NCBI GenBank assembly: GCA_036636255.1
Contig: JAVWOV010000012.1
Location: forward strand, 1 to 17,962
Source of the DNA: CALVXC01 sp036636255
GTDB taxonomy: Bacteria > Bacillota_I > Bacilli_A > RF39 > UBA660
Direction: 5' to 3'
Length of the DNA: 17,962 nucleotides
Of the stretch, positions 7,637 through 14,021 are shown piece after piece. The notes below the pieces were generated by a model, which was not told where the DNA came from, made no database searches, and worked only from the letters and a program-made list of their open reading frames with translations. Within the stretch, counting starts at the first letter, position 1. Each line of letters opens with the position of its first letter. Position numbers and translations under genes: made by a program.

Positions 7637-7696
7637 TGTTATCACCTCTTTTTTAACATTTATAATTTTAACCGTTTTTAACAGTTTATTTCTTAT

Positions 7697-7772
7697 TGGT
7701 GACCCGTATGGGGTTCGAACCCATAAATATTGCCTTGAGAGGGCAACGTGTTAACCATTTCACCAACGGGCC
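7697..7772 (-). tRNA. tRNA-Glu (anticodon CUC)
   Basis: A complete cloverleaf: acceptor GGCCCGT/ACGGGTC, three-pair D-stem GTG/CAC, anticodon stem TTGCC/GGCAA with loop CTCTCAA (anticodon CTC, reads GAG), T-arm ATGGG-TTCGAAC-CCCAT, A73 and encoded CCA. It starts 14 bases after the gltX stop on the same strand with no promoter of its own seen, so it may be co-transcribed with its own synthetase gene. Confidence 0.93.
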
Positions 7773-7780
7773 AGATTATG

Positions 7781-7797
7781 GCACAATTAAATTGTGC
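7781..7797. other. Hairpin spanning the gltX stop codon
   Basis: GCACAATT and AATTGTGC are perfect 8-bp arms with a single central base; the gltX TAA lies in the middle. There is no T-tract, so it is a poor terminator. It could instead be a processing or stability element between gltX and the tRNA that begins nine bases on (inference). Confidence 0.5.
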
Positions 7798-9433
7798 TAT
7801 ATAAGTCAAGTCTTCTTTTTATTTCTTCTTTGCCTAATAATTTTAATATTTCATATAAATCTGGTGTTTTTGCTTGGGTAGTTATTATTAATCTTATTAA
7901 TTCACAAATATCGCCAACATGTCCTTTATATTGCTCATAATTTTCTTTATATTCCTTTACTTCTTCTGCATAATTATTATTTTTAGCTAATTTTTTTAAT
8001 TTATTATACCATATTTCCTTAGTATCAAAATCATTATAATAATTATTAATATAATCATATATTATATCAATATTTTGTTTAGTATTTATATTTTGATAGG
8101 CTTTTTTAGTAAATAATTCTTTATACATATACCATGTTTGATTTTTAATTTCTTTATAACAACTAAAATCTTTACGTGGGTTTTTTTGTTGACGTTCAAT
8201 ATTATATATAGCAGTAGAATATTCTTTTGTTGTTGTTAATAATTGATAAAATTCAAAATCAAATTGTTTAGCCCAATTTAAAGTTTTAGAATATACGTCA
8301 CTTGCTTTTAGGCGGCTTATATAATTTTTTGATATATTTAGTAACTTGTCTAAGTCAAATATAGAACCACTGGAGCTCATTTTTTTAAAATCAAATTTGT
8401 AATCATCATATGTTTTATCTTTATTATTATCTAACCACATTTCAAAATTAGAATTGGCAATAGTCATTAAATATAATTTAACGGCATATACGGGAATACC
8501 TAGTTCTTTATAATAACTAACAGCTGCTTCGGGATCTTTTCTTTTTGATAGTTTTCTTTTACAGCCATTTTCATCTATTTTAGCTATTAAGCCATTATGG
8601 GCATATTGTGGTATGTTAAATCCTAATATTTTAAATAGTTGCATATGAATAGGCGTTGATGAAATCCATTCTTGGCCACGCATTACTAGGGTTGTACGCA
8701 TTAAGTGATCATCAATAACATGAGCGAAGTGATAAATTGGTAGCCCGTCACTTTTAATTAAAACAATGTCTAAATCGTTTTCTGGCATTTCTATTTTACC
8801 ACATACTAAATCATTTAAAATAATTTTCTTATTAAAATCACCAGGTGATTTTAATCTTATTATATATTTTTCTCCGTTAATTATTTTTTTTGCTCTTTGT
8901 TCGTTTGTTAAATCTCGGCATTTAGCATATTTACCATAATAACCTATTCGTTCTTTATTTTTTTCTTGTTGTTTTCTAATAGTGGTAATCTTTTCTTCGG
9001 TACAAAAGCATGGATAAGCGTAACCAATACTTATTAAATACTTAGCATATGTTTCGTATATTTCTTTTCTTTTGCTTTGAATATAAGGCCCATATTGACC
9101 AATTTCTTGTTCTTCGTTTAATATCCCTTCATCAGTTTTAATATCAAAATCGTTTAAGTCTTTAATAATGCCGGTTATACCATTTAAGACCGATCTTTTA
9201 CCGTCGGTATCTTCAATTCTAACATAAAATATACCTTTAGTATCTGTTGCTAGTTTACGATTTAATAAAGCTGGTAATAAGGAACCCATATGAACAAAGC
9301 CAGTAGGACTTGGGGCCATTCTTACTACTTTAGCACCTGCGGTTAGATTTCTTTTGGGATATATTTTTTCATAATCATCTATTGTTTTATTAGTGTTAGG
9401 AAATATTAAGTCAGCTAATTCTTGATTGGTCAT
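7787..9433 (-). CDS. gltX: Glutamate--tRNA ligase
   Basis: 548 residues, a class I aminoacyl-tRNA synthetase charging tRNA-Glu. The HIGH-type signature is APSPTGFVHMGSL (40-52), followed by YVRIEDTD (70-77). CFC at 142-144 begins a possible zinc-binding insert, and the KMSKS-type loop is KRKLSKRKD (292-300). An N-terminal extension of about 35 residues precedes the Rossmann core, as in one GltX type common in Firmicutes. The C-terminal anticodon-binding half is lysine- and asparagine-rich but intact. The ATG has AAAGGTGAT just upstream. It is driven by a good promoter at 9466-9494 and followed closely by a tRNA-Glu. I cannot tell from sequence whether it also charges tRNA-Gln (non-discriminating); no glnS or gatCAB genes are in the window. 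Confidence 0.96.
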   Translation of the reverse strand: MTNQELADLIFPNTNKTIDDYEKIYPKRNLTAGAKVVRMAPSPTGFVHMGSLLPALLNRKLATDTKGIFYVRIEDTDGKRSVLNGITGIIKDLNDFDIKTDEGILNEEQEIGQYGPYIQSKRKEIYETYAKYLISIGYAYPCFCTEEKITTIRKQQEKNKERIGYYGKYAKCRDLTNEQRAKKIINGEKYIIRLKSPGDFNKKIILNDLVCGKIEMPENDLDIVLIKSDGLPIYHFAHVIDDHLMRTTLVMRGQEWISSTPIHMQLFKILGFNIPQYAHNGLIAKIDENGCKRKLSKRKDPEAAVSYYKELGIPVYAVKLYLMTIANSNFEMWLDNNKDKTYDDYKFDFKKMSSSGSIFDLDKLLNISKNYISRLKASDVYSKTLNWAKQFDFEFYQLLTTTKEYSTAIYNIERQQKNPRKDFSCYKEIKNQTWYMYKELFTKKAYQNINTKQNIDIIYDYINNYYNDFDTKEIWYNKLKKLAKNNNYAEEVKEYKENYEQYKGHVGDICELIRLIITTQAKTPDLYEILKLLGKEEIKRRLDLYSTI

Positions 9434-9465
9434 TTTATCACCTTTCTTACTTAAATAATATATTT

Positions 9466-9494
9466 ATTATAGCATTTTTTACCTTTTATTTAAA
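9466..9494 (-). promoter_or_regulatory. Promoter of gltX
   Basis: On the minus strand TTTAAA (-35, 9489-9494), 17 bases, then TATAAT (-10, 9466-9471) preceded by TGC, i.e. a perfect extended -10. It lies about 35 bases upstream of the gltX ATG. Confidence 0.7.
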
Positions 9495-9508
9495 AGTATT
9501 TATTTATA

Positions 9509-9529
9509 AAACAATTAATTTAATTGTTT
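9509..9529 (-). terminator. Possible terminator at the end of the NrtR-like gene
   Basis: AAACAATT and AATTGTTT form a perfect 8-bp stem overlapping the last codons and stop. The following minus-strand sequence (TATAAATAAATACTTTTAAA) is only loosely T-rich, so efficiency is doubtful. Confidence 0.4.
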
Positions 9530-10171
9530 TATAAATGTTTCTTTAAAGCGGTACAGTTTGGCGGGACGGCCATTACCAATTTCATTTTTATAACCGGTAT
9601 CCTCTATTAAATTAAGGTTAATTATCTTTTTACGAAAATTACGACGATCTAATTTTTTATTTAATATTTGTTCATATACTTTTTGTAATTCTGGTAAAGT
9701 GAAATCACTAGGGAATAGTTTTATAAATATATCTGGTTCTCTCATTAAATATTGCAGTCTTTCGATACATTTTTTTACAATTATTTCGTGATCATAACCC
9801 AGTTTAGGTAATTCGTTTATGTTAAACCATTTTTTTTCTATACCAGGTATTTCCTGCATTTTAAGAAGGATACTAGAGCTATCAATTAAACCAATATAAG
9901 CAACCGCTAAAACGCGTTTATTGGGATAACGATTAATATTACTAAAAGTGTAGCATTGTTTTTTATAAATTGTTTTAAGTCCTATCTTGGTTTGGGTAAT
10001 TCCTTCAACATTTTGCTCTAATGTTTCGTTATCAAGTAATATATTCCCTGGTAATATCCAGTATCCTTTATAAGGATCACTTTTTTTTCTTAATAATAGT
10101 ATTTGAAAAATACCATTTTTGATTGTAAATAAACATATTAAAGTTTCCATTAGGTTATTGGTATAACTCAT
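9515..10171 (-). CDS. NrtR-like transcriptional regulator (degenerate Nudix domain plus winged helix)
   Basis: 218 residues. Residues 8-125 form a Nudix fold (LLLRKKSDPYKGYWILPGN). The Nudix box is degenerate: at the catalytic REUxEE position it reads GITQTK (56-61), so hydrolysis is unlikely. Residues 152-209 (LFPSDFTLPELQKVYEQIL, KLDRRNFRKK, GNGRPAKLYRF) match the winged-helix DNA-binding domain of NrtR, a repressor that senses ADP-ribose through an inactive Nudix domain and controls NAD biosynthesis in many bacteria (family knowledge). No NAD genes are in the window, so the regulon is unknown. The ATG has GGGAGG eight bases upstream. It is a single gene with a consensus promoter overlapped by inverted TCAAAA repeats, which suggests autoregulation. 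The alternative reading, an active Nudix hydrolase, is disfavoured by the lost glutamates. Confidence 0.88.
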   Translation of the reverse strand: MSYTNNLMETLICLFTIKNGIFQILLLRKKSDPYKGYWILPGNILLDNETLEQNVEGITQTKIGLKTIYKKQCYTFSNINRYPNKRVLAVAYIGLIDSSSILLKMQEIPGIEKKWFNINELPKLGYDHEIIVKKCIERLQYLMREPDIFIKLFPSDFTLPELQKVYEQILNKKLDRRNFRKKIINLNLIEDTGYKNEIGNGRPAKLYRFKETFIKQLN

Positions 10172-10203
10172 TTAAATATCCTCCCTTGTATTTACTAATA
10201 TAA

Positions 10204-10232
10204 ATTATAATATATTATAGTGATTTTGTCAA
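10204..10232 (-). promoter_or_regulatory. Consensus promoter of the NrtR-like gene
   Basis: Minus-strand TTGACA (10227-10232), exactly 17 bases, TATAAT (10204-10209). Both hexamers match the sigma-A consensus perfectly. A 14-base palindrome (10206-10219) overlaps the -10 box. Confidence 0.9.
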
Positions 10233-10280
10233 AAATACACTTTTCATTTTTGATAATAGCTATAAGTTAATATCAAAATT
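10229..10280. promoter_or_regulatory. Candidate operator array (three TCAAAA half-sites)
   Basis: TCAAAAAT (10229-10236) and ATTTTTGA (10246-10253) form a perfect inverted repeat with a nine-base spacer that covers the -35 box. A third half-site, TATCAAAATT (10271-10280), is inverted to the second (ATTTTTGATA, 10246-10255) with a 15-base spacer and nine of ten matching pairs. Position fits a repressor site, perhaps for the downstream NrtR-like protein (inference). Confidence 0.5.
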
Positions 10281-10360
10281 ATATATATACGTTATGGTAC
10301 ATTATTTTCTTTTAGATATTAAAGATATTTACCATTTTTTAAATTAAATGATTATTATAT

Positions 10361-10387
10361 ATAAAAACTGTTGAAATTCAACAGTTT
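10361..10387 (-). terminator. Rho-independent terminator of the tRNA-Ile/tRNA-Glu operon
   Basis: Minus-strand AAACTGTTGAA and TTCAACAGTTT are perfectly complementary 11-bp arms around one base (a 3-5 base loop in practice), followed by TTATAT. It begins 11 bases after the tRNA-Glu CCA end. Confidence 0.85.
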
Positions 10388-10397
10388 GTGTTTAAAT

Positions 10398-10474
10398 TGG
10401 TGACCCGTATGGGATTCGAACCCATGAATGCTGCCGTGAAAGGGCAGTGTGTTAAGCCACTTCACCAACGGGCC
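10398..10474 (-). tRNA. tRNA-Glu (anticodon UUC)
   Basis: Complete cloverleaf with acceptor GGCCCGT/ACGGGTC, anticodon stem CTGCC/GGCAG with loop CTTTCAC (anticodon TTC), T-arm ATGGG-TTCGAAT-CCCAT, A73 and encoded CCA. It is very similar to the CUC isoacceptor at 7697-7772, with identical acceptor stems. It is second in a two-tRNA transcript, eight bases after tRNA-Ile. Confidence 0.96.
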
Positions 10475-10482
10475 ATTATAAA

Positions 10483-10559
10483 TGGTGGGCCTGAATGGAC
10501 TCGAACCATCGACCTCGCGCTTATCAGGCGCGCGCTCTAACCAGCTGAGCTACAAGCCC
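10483..10559 (-). tRNA. tRNA-Ile (anticodon GAU)
   Basis: Acceptor GGGCTTG/CAGGCCC with one G-U pair, D-arm GTAGCTCAGCTGGTTAGAGC, anticodon stem CGCGC/GCGCG with loop CTGATAA (anticodon GAT), T-arm ATGG-TTCGAGT-CCAT, A73 and encoded CCA. First gene of the tRNA operon. It is far more GC-rich than the surrounding DNA. Confidence 0.97.
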
Positions 10560-10583
10560 ATTTATAAATTAAATGACTATATT

Positions 10584-10612
10584 AGTATATCCTATTTTAT
10601 TTATTTTGGCAA
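10584..10612 (-). promoter_or_regulatory. Promoter of the tRNA-Ile/tRNA-Glu operon
   Basis: Minus-strand TTGCCA (10607-10612), 17 bases, TATACT (10584-10589), about 25 bases upstream of the tRNA-Ile 5' end. Five of six bases match consensus in each hexamer. Confidence 0.85.
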
Positions 10613-10666
10613 TAGTTTTTATTACTATTTTATTGTTTTTAAATATTATTAATACAATATAAGCTA

Positions 10667-10693
10667 ATTAAATCATAAAAATTATGATTTAAT
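10667..10693. terminator. Long hairpin after the last bPH2 gene, possible terminator
   Basis: Perfect 12-bp arms ATTAAATCATAA/TTATGATTTAAT with a three-base loop begin four bases after the stop of the bPH2 gene at 10697. No T-run follows on the minus strand, so it may terminate weakly or protect the 3' end of the operon mRNA. Confidence 0.45.
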
Positions 10694-10696
10694 CAG

Positions 10697-12082
10697 TTAA
10701 TTATATTTTATTAATTTAGAAAACATTTTATTAATTACTTCCTCACTTACTGTTTTAGTGAAATAACCTGTTTTAAATATACTATTTAAATTGCTACCGA
10801 TAATATATACTGTCAAATTATTAAGTTTAACTAAGCGGGCAAATAAACTTTTAGTTATTTTTATTTGCTCTATTTTTTCATATTTAATAATACTTGTTCG
10901 TTTGTTATATATGCCATCAATTATTACTAGTTTATCAGCCACCATGAGCTTTTTGGTTTTATAAGTTAAAATAATATTTAACAAAATAATTAGTAATAAC
11001 AATAAAATATATGGTGATATATTGTAACTCATGACTATAATAATAATAATCAATAAAAGATTATTTAAAACAATAGTTATTAACGCTTTCGGTTCTTGAT
11101 TAATTATTTTGCTTGTTGTAATATAGTCAGCCAATAAATCAGTCATTAATGTATTAAAAACTTTATTGCTTACATAAAGTGATAATATTTGTTTTTTCTT
11201 TTCATCATCATCTGAAGATGCAATAACTACTTCAATTAAATATTTTTTAAATATTCTTGCTTGTAATGATTGATTAATTATCACAGCATTTATTTTATCA
11301 AAATATATATTATTTGTTATTGTTGTAAAAAAGCCATATGACACAGTTAAATGATCATCATTTTTTACTAAACAGAAGTTCATATATCCTAATGTTTTGC
11401 TAATAATCATCCATATAGCCGAAATTGACATTAATATTATAATTATAATACTAGTGTAATTATTTGTTAAATAAAATATAAACGGCATATATATAATTAA
11501 AAGAAACAACATACTAATTATATTTAATGACATTAAACTATGTTTAATAATATCTTTTAGTTTAAAATTTAATAGTGAATGGCCTGTTAATGTTTTTATT
11601 TCTTCTTTATTTACAATATTATTTTTAATGGCTATTGCCGTGCTTTCTTTAAAAACTAATTTAGTTGTTATATTATTTTCCATATTATTTAAATCAAGTT
11701 TTAATTGGCAAGTTCCTATTGTTTTTTGAAAAATGTTTTTTTTCATGTTTATATTAGAAATATCTTTTAATTTTATTGTCGTTGTTTTTTTAAATAATTT
11801 ACCTTTTTCAATTACAAAAGTATCTTTATCAAAATAAACGTAAGTATTTAACCATTTAATATAATATATAATAAAAACAATTAGAAAAGCTATTATAATG
11901 ACTAATAACGCTAAACAAAAACCCAGCATATTTATATTATGATATTTGGTTAAATCAATATCTTTCATAATATTTACAACAATATTATCTAATGTTGAAA
12001 AGAGTATTATAAAAATAAAAACAATAATGCTTAAAATGTTTTCGAAGATAGTTGAAAAGTGTAATCTTTGTTTATTTAGCAT
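10697..12082 (-). CDS. bPH2-domain membrane protein, YdbT-like
   Basis: 461 residues. Six hydrophobic segments in three pairs (about 14-32 and 53-75; 184-206 and 209-228; 334-350 and 356-374), each pair followed by a bacterial PH-2 type domain (about 78-165, 232-320, 378-458). The third domain carries YEKIEQIKITKSLFARLVKLNNLTVYI, the usual bPH2 pattern. This layout matches Bacillus YdbT (DUF304 family), a membrane protein of uncertain function that has been linked to bacteriocin resistance (family knowledge). The ATG overlaps the end of the YdbS-like gene by 11 bases and has only a weak GGTAG upstream, implying coupled translation. It is last in the rlmN-prkC operon. Family is firm; role unknown. 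Confidence 0.85.
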   Translation of the reverse strand: MLNKQRLHFSTIFENILSIIVFIFIILFSTLDNIVVNIMKDIDLTKYHNINMLGFCLALLVIIIAFLIVFIIYYIKWLNTYVYFDKDTFVIEKGKLFKKTTTIKLKDISNINMKKNIFQKTIGTCQLKLDLNNMENNITTKLVFKESTAIAIKNNIVNKEEIKTLTGHSLLNFKLKDIIKHSLMSLNIISMLFLLIIYMPFIFYLTNNYTSIIIIILMSISAIWMIISKTLGYMNFCLVKNDDHLTVSYGFFTTITNNIYFDKINAVIINQSLQARIFKKYLIEVVIASSDDDEKKKQILSLYVSNKVFNTLMTDLLADYITTSKIINQEPKALITIVLNNLLLIIIIIVMSYNISPYILLLLLIILLNIILTYKTKKLMVADKLVIIDGIYNKRTSIIKYEKIEQIKITKSLFARLVKLNNLTVYIIGSNLNSIFKTGYFTKTVSEEVINKMFSKLIKYN

Positions 12083-12560
12083 ACGTTTTATCTACCATAT
12101 CTAATAATTTATTTATTTCTTCACATAAAAGATATGCTTGTTTATCTTCTAAAAAGTTTATTTTAACAACTCCGGCTGCTGTATATATAGCTACATTAGA
12201 TAAACCAAATAAACGATCAATGGGTCCGTTACTGATAGCTATTTTTTGAACTTTTACTATTGGTACAATAGTTCTTGTTATAATAAATAAACCTTTTTTT
12301 ATATCGATTTTATCATCATCTACTAAATACTGATATCTTTTATAACGTATAGTTGGAAATAAAATTACGTTTAGAAATAAATATATAGTTATTATAGTTG
12401 TTACTATGTTTAAATAAATTATTGAAAATTGTTTATTTAAATTTGTTTCTAAATAAATAAAATAGCTTATAAATAATATGAAACTTGTTACTATTAATAA
12501 AATAGCTGCATTTATAACCATTATATTAACGGCTTTTTTATTTAAATTTTTATATTCCAT
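12072..12560 (-). CDS. bPH2-domain membrane protein, YdbS-like
   Basis: 162 residues. Two transmembrane segments (about 14-36 and 46-70) followed by one bPH2 domain (75-150) with RYQYLVDDDKIDIKKGLF and PIVKVQKIAISNGPIDRLFGLSNVAIYTAAG, the core of the YdbS/DUF304 family. In Bacillus ydbS and ydbT are adjacent, as here, and the products probably work together in the membrane. The ATG overlaps the rpe stop by 11 bases and has AAAGGAG seven bases upstream, so it is a co-transcribed member of the operon. Confidence 0.87.
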   Translation of the reverse strand: MEYKNLNKKAVNIMVINAAILLIVTSFILFISYFIYLETNLNKQFSIIYLNIVTTIITIYLFLNVILFPTIRYKRYQYLVDDDKIDIKKGLFIITRTIVPIVKVQKIAISNGPIDRLFGLSNVAIYTAAGVVKINFLEDKQAYLLCEEINKLLDMVDKTYAK

Positions 12561-13188
12561 TATATGACTCCTTTAATTTTTTGATGTTTTTGGTCATATT
12601 CCCGGTTGTAATGAAATTGCCAACAACAATAATATCACAATCACGACAAAATTTGATGGTTTGATCATTAATACCTCCGTCAATTGCGATAGAAAAAGAG
12701 TAATTATGTTGAACTTGTAATTGTCTTAACCCATTTACTTTTTGAATATTTTCGGCTAAGAATTTTTGGCCACCCTTACCGGGGATTACACTCATAATAA
12801 GAACTAAATCAATATAGCTTAAAAAAGGTTCTAAAAGGCTAATGTCTTCGTTTGGTTTAAGTGCTAAGCCAATTTTTATGTTGTTTTCTTTTAAGATATA
12901 AATAATATTTTGAAAATTTTTAATTGCATCAATGTGCATGGTTATTATTTTTGGTTTTAATTCTTGATAGTTTTCAACATATTTTAAAACATCTGTTACC
13001 ATTAAATGTATATCTAATGGGCAGTTAATGTCTTTAACTATGTCTTTTATTTCTTTTAAGTCGGGAGATTTATTTTCAACATATATACCGTCCATAATAT
13101 CTAAATGTAAATAATCTATATCCTCATGGGCTAATTTTAAAATAGATTTTTTATCTTTAAGCATAAGGAAGGAAGCAGATAATTTCAT
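12550..13188 (-). CDS. rpe: Ribulose-phosphate 3-epimerase
   Basis: 212 residues, a TIM-barrel enzyme interconverting ribulose 5-phosphate and xylulose 5-phosphate in the pentose phosphate pathway. Seen: YLHLDIMDGIY with H28, D30 and D33, DIHLMV with H61 (metal ligands and catalytic Asp), MHIDA, the phosphate loop MSVIPGKGGQKF (132-143) and IAIDGG with catalytic D170. An ATG at 13200 would add four residues, but its own sequence forms the ribosome site (ATGAGGTG overlapping the rsgA stop). The ATG at 13188, four bases after GAGGTG, is the better start. It sits in its usual place behind rsgA. Confidence 0.95.
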   Translation of the reverse strand: MKLSASFLMLKDKKSILKLAHEDIDYLHLDIMDGIYVENKSPDLKEIKDIVKDINCPLDIHLMVTDVLKYVENYQELKPKIITMHIDAIKNFQNIIYILKENNIKIGLALKPNEDISLLEPFLSYIDLVLIMSVIPGKGGQKFLAENIQKVNGLRQLQVQHNYSFSIAIDGGINDQTIKFCRDCDIIVVGNFITTGNMTKNIKKLKESYNGI

Positions 13189-13196
13189 ATTACACC

Positions 13197-14021
13197 TCAT
13201 TTTATAAATTTTAAATAATTTTCATAACGACTTTTTAAAATATTTTGATTAATTTGTTTTTTTATAGCGCATATGGGTTCTAAAATATGCATACAATCTT
13301 GATATTGACATTGATCTTTGTATTTATTGAATTCTATAAAACTATTTTTTATGTCTTTTTTGGTTAATTCCTTGAAATCTAAACTAGAAAATCCTGGTGT
13401 GTCTGCTACCCATCCTCCACATAGTTTTAATAATTCAACATGGCGGGTGGTATGTTTACCTCTATTTAATGCCATAGAAATTGGTGCTGTTTTGATGTTT
13501 AAATCAGCACATATTTCATTTAATAAAGTTGATTTACCGGCTCCACTTTGCCCGGTGAAAACAGATATTTTATTTTTAAATATTTTTTTTAAGGCACTTA
13601 TTTCGATATTTAAATATACTTTATAACCGATTTTTTTATATTGTTTAATATATTCATTTATAATAGTTAGTTCATGGTTATTAAGTAAATCTAATTTAGT
13701 AAAACAAATTATTGGTTCTATTTGTTTAAAAGTAATAATTACTAATAGTTTGTCTAGTAAATTAGTATCAAAATCTGGTTGTTTAACACTGGTAATTATT
13801 ATAGCTTGATCGATATTACTAACCGGTGGTCTTATTAAATGATTTTTGCGCGCTAAAATTTCTGTCATATAACACTGTTTTTGATCAATTTTAACCATAT
13901 CGCCAACTACTGGTTTTAAATTTAAATATTTAAATTTACCACATGGTTTACAAATTATAATTTCATTACCTACTAATACACTATAATCATCACTAATTAA
14001 TTTGATAATTCTTCCTATCAT
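13197..14021 (-). CDS. rsgA: Ribosome small-subunit-dependent GTPase RsgA
   Basis: 274 residues, a circularly permuted GTPase that checks late 30S subunit maturation. N-terminal OB-fold (about 1-65), then G4 FTKLD (107-111), G1 P-loop GQSGAGKST (157-165), G2-region RGKHTT (187-192) and G3 DTPG (207-210) in the permuted order. A C-terminal zinc-binding set is C238, C243, H245 and C251. Slightly short of the typical 290-300 residues, but complete. The ATG shares one base with the prkC stop (TAATG). Together with rlmN it gives the operon a ribosome theme. Confidence 0.96.
   Translation of the reverse strand: MIGRIIKLISDDYSVLVGNEIIICKPCGKFKYLNLKPVVGDMVKIDQKQCYMTEILARKNHLIRPPVSNIDQAIIITSVKQPDFDTNLLDKLLVIITFKQIEPIICFTKLDLLNNHELTIINEYIKQYKKIGYKVYLNIEISALKKIFKNKISVFTGQSGAGKSTLLNEICADLNIKTAPISMALNRGKHTTRHVELLKLCGGWVADTPGFSSLDFKELTKKDIKNSFIEFNKYKDQCQYQDCMHILEPICAIKKQINQNILKSRYENYLKFIK

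Noticed and set aside
7646..7690. Terminator for tRNA-Glu(CUC) from the AACTGTT/AACGGTT hairpin.
   Set aside because: The stem needs a G-U pair and is followed by A-rich, not T-rich, sequence on the minus strand; too weak to call.
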